Counted from the first letter of the stretch, positions 54,568-63,100 are shown. The stretch is 64,000 nt of DNA from Rhodopseudomonas palustris (GCF_007005445.1 NZ_CP041387.1:1302001-1366000), one strand, 5' to 3'. A program made the numbers and translations. Notes: a model not told the origin generated them from the letters alone.

Positions 54568-55800
54568 ATGCGTAAGACGACGACTTCCGTGGCTGCATTC
54601 GCGGCCGCGATCGCGATACTGGCCGCGCCCCCCGCATTCGCTCAGAAGAAGAACGGCGCCGGCGTCACCGACACCGAGATCAAGCTCGGCAACACCGTGC
54701 CGTACAGCGGTCCGGCTTCGGCCTACGGCATCCTCGGCAAGACCTACGCGGCGTACTTCAAGAAGATCAACGAGGAAGGCGGCATCAACGGCCGCAAGAT
54801 CAACCTGATCTCCTATGACGACGCGTACTCGCCGCCGAAGACGGTGGAGCAGACCCGCAAGTTGGTGGAGAGCGACGAGGTGATGGCGATCGTCGGCAAT
54901 GTCGGCACCGCCTCGAACGTCGCGATCCAGAAGTACCTCAACGCCCGCAAGGTCCCGCAACTGTTCCTCGCCACCGGCGCCACGCGCTGGAACGATCCGA
55001 AGCAGTTTCCGTGGACCATGGGCTGGCTGCCGAGCTACCATGCCGAAGCCAACGCCTACGCCAAGTATCTTCTGAAAGAGAAGCCGACCGCCAAGATCGG
55101 TGTGCTCTACCAGAACGACGATTTCGGCAAGGACTACATCCGCGGCCTGAAGGAAGGGCTGGGTGACAAGGCGGCGTCGATGCTCGTCGCCGAGGCCAGC
55201 TACGAAGTCGCCGAGCCGACCATCGACTCGCAGATCGTCAAGCTGAAGGCGTCCGGCGCCGACACGCTATTCTCGTTCGCCACCGGCAAGTTCGCCGCGC
55301 AGTCGATCAAGAAAGTCGCCGAACTCGGCTGGAAGCCGCTGCACATCGTGCCCAATGCTTCGTCGTCGCTCGGCACCGTGCTGAAGCCGGCCGGCCTCGA
55401 TAACGCGCAGGATCTGGTGTCCGCGACCTTTGCCAAGGATCCGACCGATCCGCAGTGGAACGAGGATCCCGGCATGAAGAAATTCCATGCCTTCGTCGAG
55501 AAATACATCCCCGAAGGCAAGGCGATGGAGAGCACCGTGCTGTCCGGTTACAGTATCGCCCAGACCATGGAGCAGGCGCTTCGGATGTGCGGCGACGATC
55601 TGTCCCGCGACAATTTGATGAAGCAGGCGGCCAACATGAAGGGCGTCCAGCTCGACGGCTTGCTGCCGGGCGTCACCGTCAACACCTCGCCGACCGACTT
55701 CGCCCCGATCGATCAGTTCCAGATGATGAGCTTCAAGGGCGAACGCTGGCAGCGCTTCGGCGACGTCATCAAGGGCGAAGCGGCCGAAGCGGGGCGGTAA
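54568..55800 (+). CDS. Branched-chain amino acid-type ABC transporter substrate-binding protein
   Basis: Periplasmic receptor of 410 residues of the LivJ/peripla_BP_6 group. It begins with a signal peptide (TTSVAAFAAAIAILAAPPAFA, cleaved near residue 26). The mature protein has EIKLGNTVPYSGPASAYGILGKTYAAYFKKINEEGGINGRKINLISYDDAYSPPKTVEQ, VGTASNVAIQKYLNARKVPQLFLATGAT and YLLKEKPTAKIGVLYQNDDFGKDY. In Rhodopseudomonas such proteins often bind aromatic or other carboxylic acids rather than leucine. No liv permease or ATPase genes are adjacent. A terminator-like hairpin follows at 55858. Confidence 0.88.
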   Translation: MRKTTTSVAAFAAAIAILAAPPAFAQKKNGAGVTDTEIKLGNTVPYSGPASAYGILGKTYAAYFKKINEEGGINGRKINLISYDDAYSPPKTVEQTRKLVESDEVMAIVGNVGTASNVAIQKYLNARKVPQLFLATGATRWNDPKQFPWTMGWLPSYHAEANAYAKYLLKEKPTAKIGVLYQNDDFGKDYIRGLKEGLGDKAASMLVAEASYEVAEPTIDSQIVKLKASGADTLFSFATGKFAAQSIKKVAELGWKPLHIVPNASSSLGTVLKPAGLDNAQDLVSATFAKDPTDPQWNEDPGMKKFHAFVEKYIPEGKAMESTVLSGYSIAQTMEQALRMCGDDLSRDNLMKQAANMKGVQLDGLLPGVTVNTSPTDFAPIDQFQMMSFKGERWQRFGDVIKGEAAEAGR

Positions 55801-55857
55801 CAACGTTTCGGGGCGCCGCGCGGTTCGGTCGCGCGGCAGGCCCGGTCGACTTTCAGC

Positions 55858-55887
55858 AACGGGATCGCGGTGACGCGGTCCCGTTTT
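55858..55887 (+). terminator. Intrinsic terminator-like hairpin, near-copy of 53634-53663
   Basis: AACGGGATCGCG pairs with CGCGGTCCCGTT, then TTTT follows, 57 bp after the substrate-binding protein stop. It is suitably placed to terminate that gene. Only one base in 30 differs from the hairpin before the FadR-type gene, so the two-gene unit is bracketed by them. Confidence 0.72.
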
Positions 55888-55924
55888 GCTGTGATAGGAT
55901 GCTCACCTTCGAACGGAGCGAGCC

Positions 55925-56776
55925 ATGAAGTCTGTCGTCGTCACCGGCGTGTCCACCGGGATTGGCCATGCCATTGCGAAAATGTTGCTGGACAAGGGAT
56001 TTCGCGTGTTCGGCAGCGTGCGCAAGCACAGCGATGCCGAGCGGCTGATCGTCGAATTCGGGCCTGGTTTCACGCCGCTGGTGCTGGACGTGACCGACGA
56101 GGTCGCGATCCGAGCCGCGGCCGACCAGGTCCGGACGGCGCTCGACGGCGAAACGCTCGCCGGTCTGGTCAACAACGCCGGTATCGCGGTGGCAGGCGCG
56201 GTGCTGGATCTGCCCGCCGATGAATTCCGCCGCCAGTTCGAGGTCAATGTGATCGGGCCGATCGTCGCGACCCAGGCGTTTGCGCCGCTGCTCGGCACCG
56301 ACCGGTCGCTGCGCGGGGCGCCGGGTCGGATCGTGATGATGTCGTCGATCGCCGCCAAGTTCGGCAATCCGCTGATGGCGGCGTACTCCGCCTCCAAGTA
56401 CGCGCTGAACGGGCTGTCGGACGGGCTGCGGCGCGAGCTGATGCTGTTCGGCATCGATGTCGTGGTGGTCATGCCGGGCGCGGTGAAGACGCCGATCTGG
56501 GGCAAGGCCGAGCGGGAGGACGTGTCGCGGTTTGCGAACTCGCCATTCTATCCCGCGCTGCAGAAGCTGCGCGCGCTGCTGCCGGAGATGGACGAAAGCG
56601 GCTTGCCGCCGGAGACGATCGCGCAGCACGTCCATGACGCGCTGACGGCGCCGTCACCGAAGGCGCACGACGTCATCACCCCTGGACCGCTGCAGTTCTG
56701 GCTCTCGACCAAGCTGCCGCCGCGGTGGGTCGACAAGGTCGTGGCGAAAAGGCTTGGGTTGAAGCCGAAGATCTAG
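55925..56776 (+). CDS. Short-chain dehydrogenase/reductase
   Basis: NAD(P)-dependent oxidoreductase of 283 residues. Classical SDR marks are present: the cofactor loop TGVSTGIGHAIA at 7-18, NNAGIAVAG, and the catalytic Ser...Tyr-x3-Lys as MMSSIAAKFGNPLMAAYSASKYALNG. The C-terminal region (PPETIAQHVHDALTAPSPKAHDVITPG) resembles SDRs related to 17-beta-hydroxysteroid dehydrogenase and retinol dehydrogenase. The substrate is unknown. It converges with the osmoprotectant transporter genes. Confidence 0.88.
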   Translation: MKSVVVTGVSTGIGHAIAKMLLDKGFRVFGSVRKHSDAERLIVEFGPGFTPLVLDVTDEVAIRAAADQVRTALDGETLAGLVNNAGIAVAGAVLDLPADEFRRQFEVNVIGPIVATQAFAPLLGTDRSLRGAPGRIVMMSSIAAKFGNPLMAAYSASKYALNGLSDGLRRELMLFGIDVVVVMPGAVKTPIWGKAEREDVSRFANSPFYPALQKLRALLPEMDESGLPPETIAQHVHDALTAPSPKAHDVITPGPLQFWLSTKLPPRWVDKVVAKRLGLKPKI

Positions 56777-56797
56777 TTCGTCATCTCGCCGAGCGGT

Positions 56798-58345
56798 TCA
56801 GCGCGGCTTCACGCGGTCCCACAACGCGCGCGCGACCGAATCCGGCGTGCCGACTGATCCCACCTGCAGGTTTGCGGCGCGCATCGCGTCGATGTCGATG
56901 CGGCCGAGCAGGGGCGTCAGCGTCGCGCGCAGTTTGGCGTCGCCGGCGCGCTGCGGCGCGATCAGCAGCACCGCGTCGTAGGGCGGGATCGCCTGCTTCG
57001 GATCGTCGAGCACCACGAGGTCGTATTTGGCGATCAGCCCGTCCGAGGTGTAGCCGGCGATCAGGTCGACGTCGCCGGAGGCGACGGCGCCATACATGAA
57101 ATCCGGCTGCATCTGCCGCTCGGTCTTGAACGCCAACCGATAGGCGCTGCGCAGATTGGCCCATTCCGGCCGCGAGAAGAACTCGTAGTCGCCGGCGATG
57201 GTCATCTGTGGCGCGCGGGCGGCGAGGTCGGCGATCGAGCGGATGTTCAGCGGTTCGGCCTTGGCACGCGGCATCACCAGCGCGTAGGCATTGGCGAAGC
57301 CGAGCTCGCCGAGCAGGGTGACGCCGTCCTTGGCAAGGTCGGTCTTCAGGTCCGCAAGCACCTCGTCCCGCGCGGCGATCCCGGGATGCTTGAACTGATT
57401 GGCCCACAGTGTGCCGGAGTAGTCGACATAGGCGTCGATATCGCCGCCTTTGAGCGCGTCGTAGATCACGCCGGAGCCGAGCCCGGCACGCGTGGTGGCC
57501 GCAAGACCGCTGGCGTCGAGGCGTTGCTGCAGCAGCGCGGCGAGCACGTATTGCTCGGTGAAAGTCTTGGCGCCGATCACATAGGCGGTTCGCCCCGCTG
57601 CGCTTGGCATCAGTGTCGCGATCACGATCGCGGCGATGCCTGCGGTGCCGAAGCCGATCCGCCAGCGGCTGCCGCGGCGCAGGCCGATCTCCACCAGCGC
57701 CAGCAATTGATCGACCGCGAGCGCCAGCGCGGCGGCGGCAGCGCAGCCGAACAACACCAGAATCCAATTCTGGGTCTGCAGCCCGGCGAAGATGTAGTTG
57801 CCGAGACTGGTCTGGCCGATCGGCGTCGACAGCGTCGCGGTGCCGATCACCCACACCGCGGCGGTGCGGATGCCGGCCATGATCACCGGGAGCGCCAGCG
57901 GCAGCTCGACCATGGTCAGCACCTGACGTTCGGTCATGCCGACGCCTTGCGCCGCTTCGATCAGCGCCGGATCGATGCCGTCGAGCCCGGTAATGGTGTT
58001 GCGCAGCACCGGCAGCATCGAATACAGCGCCAGCGCCAGCACCGCGGGCAGAAATCCGAAGGCGGAGAAACTGACGCTGAAGGCGCTCGCCGACAGCGCC
58101 GCCAGTGCCAGCAGCAGCGGATAGAACAGCGCCAGCAGCGCGAGGCCGGGGATGGTCTGCACGATGCCGGCGAAGCCGAGCAGGGTGCCGCGGAGCACCG
58201 GACGATGGCGGGCAACGATCGCCAGCGGCAGGCTGACGATCAGTCCGAGCGCGAGCGCCGCGAGGCTGACGCGGACATGGGCGCCGAGATAGTCAGGCAG
58301 ATTGGCCAGCGCGTCGCGCCAGCGCGGATCGGCAAACAGGCTCAT
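56798..58345 (-). CDS. Osmoprotectant ABC transporter permease fused to substrate-binding domain
   Basis: Fusion protein of 515 residues. The first 210 residues are the permease, with about six helices and the BPD_transp_1 loop GVGMTERQVLTMVELPLALPVIMAGIRTAAV. After a membrane segment at about 225-250, residues 255-515 form an OpuAC/ProX-type binding domain (VIGAKTFTEQYVLAALLQQRL, GSGVIYDALKGGDIDAYVDYSGTLW, FMYGAVASGDVDLIAGYTSDG). The latter matches glycine betaine/choline/carnitine receptors of the OpuCC group. The start overlaps the ATPase gene stop by 4 bp, so both form one transport unit. The binding domain would face the periplasm. Confidence 0.9.
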   Translation of the reverse strand: MSLFADPRWRDALANLPDYLGAHVRVSLAALALGLIVSLPLAIVARHRPVLRGTLLGFAGIVQTIPGLALLALFYPLLLALAALSASAFSVSFSAFGFLPAVLALALYSMLPVLRNTITGLDGIDPALIEAAQGVGMTERQVLTMVELPLALPVIMAGIRTAAVWVIGTATLSTPIGQTSLGNYIFAGLQTQNWILVLFGCAAAAALALAVDQLLALVEIGLRRGSRWRIGFGTAGIAAIVIATLMPSAAGRTAYVIGAKTFTEQYVLAALLQQRLDASGLAATTRAGLGSGVIYDALKGGDIDAYVDYSGTLWANQFKHPGIAARDEVLADLKTDLAKDGVTLLGELGFANAYALVMPRAKAEPLNIRSIADLAARAPQMTIAGDYEFFSRPEWANLRSAYRLAFKTERQMQPDFMYGAVASGDVDLIAGYTSDGLIAKYDLVVLDDPKQAIPPYDAVLLIAPQRAGDAKLRATLTPLLGRIDIDAMRAANLQVGSVGTPDSVARALWDRVKPR

Positions 58346-59136
58346 GCCGCGCCGTCCCGCGGCAGCAACGCGCCGAGCCGCTGCGCCTGCCGGCGCGGCG
58401 TCCGCAACAGTTCGGCGACGTAAGCGTCACGGCTGGCTGCAAGCTCGGCTGCCGTGCCGAGCGCCAGCAGCCGTCCGCGATGCATCACCGCGATGCGGTC
58501 GGCCAGCAGCAGTGCTTCGGTGATATCGTGGGTGATCAGCACGGTGGTGAGCTGCAGCCTGTCGTGCAGGGCGCGAAAGTGTTCGCCGAGGGCATCGCGG
58601 GTCAGCGGATCGAGCGCGCCGAACGGCTCGTCCATCAGCACGATCTCCGGCCTGGCCGCGAGCGCGCGGGCGACGCCGACGCGTTGGCGCTGGCCGCCGG
58701 AAAGTTCGTGCGGCAGCCGGTCCCGATGCTGCGCCGGATCGAGCCGCACCAGATCGAGCAGTGCGTCGACGCGCGCGGCGATCTCCGCCTTCGGCCAGTT
58801 CAGCAGCTTCGGCGTGATGCCGATATTGCCGGCGACGGTGAGGTGCGGGAACAGCCCGCCATTCTGGAACACCATGCCGATGCCGCGCCGGAGCGCGATC
58901 GGATCGGCAGTCCGGACATCGCTTCCATCGATCGCAATGGCGCCGGCGTCGGCGTCGATCAGCCGATTGGTCAGCCGCAGCAGCGTGGTCTTGCCGGAGC
59001 CCGAGCCGCCGACGATGGCGAGCAGTTCGCCGCGCTGCACTGCGAGCGAGACGCCGTCGATCGCCTTGATTCGGCCGCCGCCGAAACTCTTGGCGACACT
59101 GTCGTAGGCGATCATCGGCGAAGCTGCGTTCGTCAT
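58342..59136 (-). CDS. Osmoprotectant ABC transporter ATP-binding protein
   Basis: Cytoplasmic ATPase of about 264 residues for the quaternary-amine-type importer encoded directly downstream. It shows Walker A GGSGSGKTT, the signature LSGGQRQRVGVARAL, Walker B IVLMDEPFGALDPLTR and the H-loop LITHDITEALLLADRI. The signature and the GIGMVFQNGGLFPHLTVAGNI Q-loop are typical of the OpuA/ProV group. It lacks the C-terminal CBS pair of some OpuA proteins. Alternative starts at 59172 and 59115 cannot be excluded. Confidence 0.88.
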   Translation of the reverse strand: MTNAASPMIAYDSVAKSFGGGRIKAIDGVSLAVQRGELLAIVGGSGSGKTTLLRLTNRLIDADAGAIAIDGSDVRTADPIALRRGIGMVFQNGGLFPHLTVAGNIGITPKLLNWPKAEIAARVDALLDLVRLDPAQHRDRLPHELSGGQRQRVGVARALAARPEIVLMDEPFGALDPLTRDALGEHFRALHDRLQLTTVLITHDITEALLLADRIAVMHRGRLLALGTAAELAASRDAYVAELLRTPRRQAQRLGALLPRDGAA

Positions 59137-59237
59137 GATCGCAGCATGGCTGCCGGAGACGGCAGGGCGCAAGCCAGACTTGCATGTCGGCGCGCGGCGT
59201 TGAATGGTCGCAGCAAGCAGGCAAGCGGGGAGAGGGC

Positions 59238-60056
59238 GTGATTCAGACGGACAGTGCGGCGGTGGCGCTGCAGGACGCCACGGTGGCGTTCCGGCTCGCG
59301 GATGCGCGGACCTATACGGCGGTGGAGCATGCGACGCTGACGGTGGCGGACGGCGAGTTCGTTGCCATCGTCGGGCCCACCGGCTGCGGCAAGTCGACGT
59401 TGCTCAACGTGGCGGCCGGGCTGCTCCGCCCCGCCGCCGGCGCGGTGCGGATTTTCGGCGCCCCGCTCGACGGCCTCAATCCGCAGGCCGGCTATCTGTT
59501 TCAGGCCGATGCGCTGTTTCCGTGGAAGACTGCGATCGACAACGTCGCGATCGGCCTGGAGATCGCCGGCACGCCGCGCGGTGATGCGCTGGCCCGCGCC
59601 CAGGGCTGGCTGGAGACGGTCGGGCTCGGCGCGTTCGCGCAGCGCTATCCGCACATGCTGTCGGGCGGCCAACGCAAGCGCGTCGGCCTCGCGCAGGTGC
59701 TGATCCGCGATCCGAAGATCCTGCTGATGGACGAGCCGTTCGGCCCGCTCGACGCCCAGACCCGGCAGATTATGGGGAATCTGCTGCTGCAGCTGTGGAG
59801 CGCGCACAAAAAGGCGGTGCTGTTCGTCACTCATGATCTCGAAGAGGCGATCGCGCTTGCCGACCGGGTGGTGATCATGTCGGCCGGACCGTCGTCGCGC
59901 ATCGTCGGCGACTGGCGAATCGAACTGCCGCGGCCGCGCGACATCTTCGAAATCCGCCTGACCCACGACTTCCACACGCTCCACCGCGAGATCTGGGCCG
60001 TGCTGCGCGAGCAGGTGATGAAGGCGTATGGGCAGAGCGGGCAGGCGGTGGCGTGA
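59238..60056 (+). CDS. ABC transporter ATP-binding protein (nitrate/sulfonate/thiamine-precursor type)
   Basis: Cytoplasmic ATPase of 272 residues of the TauB/SsuB family. Walker A GPTGCGKSTLLN, Q-loop FQADALFPWKTAIDNVAIGLE, signature LSGGQRKRVGLAQVL, Walker B ILLMDEPFGPLDAQTR and H-loop FVTHDLEEAIALADRV are all seen. GTG 59238 is chosen because it follows a strong GGAGAGG; an upstream ATG at 59184 would lengthen it by 18 residues. It is the first gene of an operon with a permease, a binding protein and a Nudix gene, interrupted by a large palindromic repeat. Confidence 0.88.
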   Translation: MIQTDSAAVALQDATVAFRLADARTYTAVEHATLTVADGEFVAIVGPTGCGKSTLLNVAAGLLRPAAGAVRIFGAPLDGLNPQAGYLFQADALFPWKTAIDNVAIGLEIAGTPRGDALARAQGWLETVGLGAFAQRYPHMLSGGQRKRVGLAQVLIRDPKILLMDEPFGPLDAQTRQIMGNLLLQLWSAHKKAVLFVTHDLEEAIALADRVVIMSAGPSSRIVGDWRIELPRPRDIFEIRLTHDFHTLHREIWAVLREQVMKAYGQSGQAVA

Positions 60057-60079
60057 TGACGATGATGATCGGCACGGGT

Positions 60080-60227
60080 CACCCTCCCCTGGAGGGGGAG
60101 GGTCGCTCGCGCAGCGAGCGGGGTGGGGTGGCGAAGAGTTCATCCGCCGTGCCCGCGTCTCACCCCACCCCGTCACGCATCCCGCTGTGCGGGCTGCGTG
60201 CCGACCCTCCCCCTCCAGGGGAGGGTG
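60080..60227. repeat. 148-bp palindromic element with 26-bp perfect inverted ends
   Basis: Bases 60080-60105 are the exact reverse complement of 60202-60227 (26 of 26). Within lies CGCTCGC-GCA-GCGAGCG and a GGGTGGGGTG/CACCCCACCC pair. The element fills the gap between the ATPase and permease genes of one ABC operon, and would fold strongly in the mRNA. Confidence 0.88.
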
Positions 60228-60255
60228 AAGACGCAAACGTGAGAGGGGGCTTGCC

Positions 60256-61050
60256 GTGTCTCGCGTAAAGCTCCTGACGCTCCAGTTCCTCGTCGCGATC
60301 GTCGCGCTGGCGGTGTGGCAGGTGCTCACCACTGTGCCGATCGCGGGCAGGCTGCTGCTGCCGCCGTTCTTCTTCTCGACGCCGGTGGATGTGGCCAAGC
60401 AGGTGATCGCCTGGTTCGCTTCCGGGATGATCTGGAAGCATCTGCTGATCACGCTGTGGGAATCGCTGCTCGCCTTCGTAATCGGCTCGGTCGCGGGCGT
60501 GCTGGTCGGGTTCTGGTTCGCCCGGCAGCCGCGGGTGGCGGCGGTGTTCGATCCCTATGTGAAGATGGTCAACGCGCTGCCGCGCGTGGTGCTGGCGCCG
60601 ATCTTCACGCTGTGGCTCGGGCTCGGCATCTGGTCGAAGGTCGCACTCGGCGTCACGCTGGTGTTCTTCGTGGTGTTCTTCAACGTCTATCAGGGCGTCA
60701 AGGAGACCAGCGCGACGCTGGTCGACAACGCCCGGATGCTCGGCATGAGCGAGCGGCAGATGATGCGCCACGTGTTCTGGCCGTCGGCGCTGTCCTGGAT
60801 GTTCTCGTCGCTGCACACCGCGATCGGCTTCGCCGTGGTCGGCGCGGTGGTCGGCGAGTATCTCGGCGCCGCGGCCGGGCTCGGCTATCTGATCCAGCAA
60901 GCCGAGGGCACCTTCCACGTCGCCGGGGTGTTCGCCGGGATGTTCGTGCTGTCGGTGTTCGTGATCCTGATCGACCTCGCGGTCAGCCTGGTCGAGCGGC
61001 GCCTGCTGGTGTGGCGGCCGCAGCCGAGCGGAGCGCAGCAGGCGGACTAG
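60256..61050 (+). CDS. ABC transporter permease (nitrate/sulfonate/thiamine-precursor type)
   Basis: Inner-membrane subunit of 264 residues with six predicted helices. It has the BPD_transp_1 loop ATLVDNARMLGMSERQMMRHVFWPSALSWMFSSLHTAIGFAVVGAVVGEYLGAAAGLGYLI, which has the EAA-type contact with the ATPase and the TauC/SsuC-like ending. It starts with GTG 60256 after GAGAGGGGG. The neighbours identify it as the partner of the ATPase at 59238 and the binding protein at 61109. Confidence 0.9.
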   Translation: MSRVKLLTLQFLVAIVALAVWQVLTTVPIAGRLLLPPFFFSTPVDVAKQVIAWFASGMIWKHLLITLWESLLAFVIGSVAGVLVGFWFARQPRVAAVFDPYVKMVNALPRVVLAPIFTLWLGLGIWSKVALGVTLVFFVVFFNVYQGVKETSATLVDNARMLGMSERQMMRHVFWPSALSWMFSSLHTAIGFAVVGAVVGEYLGAAAGLGYLIQQAEGTFHVAGVFAGMFVLSVFVILIDLAVSLVERRLLVWRPQPSGAQQAD

Positions 61051-61108
61051 AGCAGGGCGCGGCTTTGGCTTATTGTCCTGGCCGCTTCGTCTGGGGAGAA
61101 CCAACGCC

Positions 61109-62134
61109 ATGAAGGCCGGCTTTCGACACTTCGTTGCGGCGCTCGCCGCGCTCCTGCTCACCGCCGGCGCCGCGCAGGCGCAGAGCAAGGTGACGATCGC
61201 GATCGGCGGCGGCGCCTGCCTGTGCTATCTGCCGACCGTGCTGGCCAAGCAGCTCGGCGAATACGACAAGGCCGGGCTCAGCGTCGAACTGGTCGACCTC
61301 AAGGGCGGATCGGATGCGCTGAAAGCCGTGCTCGGCGGCAGCGCCGACGTCGTCTCCGGCTATTTCGACCACACCGTCAATCTCGCCGCCAAGAAGCAGG
61401 AGATGCAGTCGTTCGTGGTGTACGACCGCTATCCCGGTCTGGTGCTGGTGGTGTCGCCCGGCCACACCGCGGAGATCAAGTCGATCAAGGATCTCGCCGG
61501 CAAGAAGGTGGGCGTCAGCGCGCCGGGGTCGTCGACCGACTTCTTCCTGAAGTATCTCTTGAAGAAGCACGGCATCGATCCCAACAACGTGTCGGTGATC
61601 GGCGTCGGGCTCGGTGCCACCGCGGTGGCGGCGATGCAGCAGGGCCAGATCGACGCCGCGGTGATGCTCGATCCGGCGGTGACGATCCTGCAGGCGGCGC
61701 ACGCCGACCTGCGCATCCTCAGCGACACCCGCACCGAACACGACACCCGCGAGGTGTTCGGCGGCGACTATCCGGGCGGCGCGCTGTATTCGACCGTGGC
61801 CTGGATCAAGGCGCATCCGAAGGAGGCGCAGAGCCTGACCAACGCGATCTTCGCCACGCTGCAATGGATCCACAGCCATTCCGCCGAGGAGATCGCCGAC
61901 AAGATGCCGCCGAACATCGTCGGCAAGGACAAGGCGCAATACGTCGCCGCGCTCAAGAACACGATCCCGATGTATTCGACCACCGGCCTGATGGACCCGA
62001 AGGGCGCAGACGCCGTGCTCGCGGTGTTCAGCACCAGTTCGCCGGAGGTGGCGAAGGCCAATATCGACGTCACCAAGACCTACACCAACGCCTTCGCCGA
62101 GCAGGCGGCGAAGGGTGCCGGCGCTTCGAAGTGA
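61109..62134 (+). CDS. ABC transporter substrate-binding protein, NMT1/THI5-SsuA type
   Basis: Periplasmic receptor of 341 residues. A signal peptide (FRHFVAALAALLLTAGAAQA) ends near residue 24. The mature protein has VTIAIGGGACLCYLPTVLAKQLGEYDKAGLSVELVDLKGGSDALKAVLGGSADVVSGYFDHTV, then GVSAPGSSTDFFLKYLLKKHGIDPNNVSVIGVGLGATAVAAMQQGQIDAAVM, as in NMT1/SsuA-type proteins. A Cys-Leu-Cys pair near the start of the mature protein is uncommon. Ligands in the family are alkanesulfonates, nitrate-like ions, pyrimidine thiamine precursors or aromatic acids; this one cannot be placed. Confidence 0.88.
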   Translation: MKAGFRHFVAALAALLLTAGAAQAQSKVTIAIGGGACLCYLPTVLAKQLGEYDKAGLSVELVDLKGGSDALKAVLGGSADVVSGYFDHTVNLAAKKQEMQSFVVYDRYPGLVLVVSPGHTAEIKSIKDLAGKKVGVSAPGSSTDFFLKYLLKKHGIDPNNVSVIGVGLGATAVAAMQQGQIDAAVMLDPAVTILQAAHADLRILSDTRTEHDTREVFGGDYPGGALYSTVAWIKAHPKEAQSLTNAIFATLQWIHSHSAEEIADKMPPNIVGKDKAQYVAALKNTIPMYSTTGLMDPKGADAVLAVFSTSSPEVAKANIDVTKTYTNAFAEQAAKGAGASK

Positions 62135-62144
62135 AGGTGCGTGC

Positions 62145-62861
62145 GTGATCGATCCGGGGCCCGTCACGATCCACCGGGTGAACAATCTCGATCTGTGGGT
62201 CAGCGGCTTTGCCTGGCCGTTCGCGGACAAGCGCCGCGCCGAGATCGACGCGCATTTTGCCGAGCGCCAGGAGGCGCAGCCGAAACTGTGGAACGGCCGC
62301 GTGCTGCTCGGCCGCCGGCCGCGGTTCGACGGCGGCTGTTTCAGCGCCGAGTATTTCGAGGTCGACTACGCCAGCTTCCTGTCCTGGCGGGATTGGGACT
62401 TCCCCGACCCCTCGGTGTTCAACGGCTTCGGTATGGGGGTGATCCGGGCCGCTGACGGCGCGATCGTGCTGGGCGAGATGGGCGCCCACACCGCCAACGC
62501 CGGCAAGGTGTATTTCGCCGGCGGCACGCCCGATCTGTCCGACGTTCGCAACCACCGCCTCGACATCGCCGCCAGCGTCACGCGCGAGGTCAAGGAGGAG
62601 ACCGGGCTGGTGCGGTCAGATTATCGCGCGGCGGATCATTGGCACTGCGTCGAGGCCGGCGCGCTGGTGGCGATGCTGCGGATCCTCGACGTGTACTTGC
62701 CGGGCGAGGCGCTGAAAGAACGGATCGAGGCGTATCTGGCGCGGGACGAGCAGCCGGAATTCAGCCGCATGCACCTGGTACGGTCGAAGGACGATTTTCT
62801 GCCGACGATGCCGCGCTTCGTCACCACCTACCTGACGATGCTGCTGAGCGGCGAGGACTGA
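62145..62861 (+). CDS. Nudix hydrolase
   Basis: Predicted Nudix-fold pyrophosphohydrolase of 238 residues. The catalytic helix reads SVTREVKEETGLV, preceded by the G of FAGGTPDLSDVRNHRLDIAA; the box is stretched relative to GX5EX7REUXEEXGU, as in several less typical subfamilies. The N-terminal 100 residues are a separate domain (NNLDLWVSGFAWPFADKRRAEIDAHFAERQ) of the sort found in plant-like thiamine-pyrophosphate or ADP-ribose Nudix proteins. GTG 62145 follows GAAGG, 10 bp after the binding-protein stop, so it is the last gene of the ABC operon. Substrate unknown. Confidence 0.85.
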   Translation: MIDPGPVTIHRVNNLDLWVSGFAWPFADKRRAEIDAHFAERQEAQPKLWNGRVLLGRRPRFDGGCFSAEYFEVDYASFLSWRDWDFPDPSVFNGFGMGVIRAADGAIVLGEMGAHTANAGKVYFAGGTPDLSDVRNHRLDIAASVTREVKEETGLVRSDYRAADHWHCVEAGALVAMLRILDVYLPGEALKERIEAYLARDEQPEFSRMHLVRSKDDFLPTMPRFVTTYLTMLLSGED

Positions 62862-62889
62862 GTAAGAAAGTGCGGTGACGCCGCGGCCA

Positions 62890-63023
62890 CATGGTTCGAG
62901 ACGCCTCGGCCTCGCTCTTCAAGCGATGCCGAGGCTCCTCACCATGAGGGACTAAGCAGAGCGCGCGAGGTCAGCCAACGCTACCTCATGGTGAGGAGGC
63001 GCGAAGCGCCGTCTCGAACCATG
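62890..63023. repeat. 134-bp palindromic repeat with CATGGTTCGAGACG ends
   Basis: CATGGTTCGAGACG (62890-62903) is the exact complement of CGTCTCGAACCATG (63010-63023). Nested inside are CCTCACCATGAGG (62937-62949) and CCTCATGGTGAGG (62984-62996), and a small GCCTCGGC/GCCGAGGC pair. It lies in the gap between the Nudix gene and the 3' end of bioB. Confidence 0.88.
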
Positions 63024-63100
63024 AGCTTACACGCGCAAGGAGTTCGTCAAGGCCGGGACAAACCCCGGCCGTGACGCGTTTATCGGAGCGTCGTCGCCTC

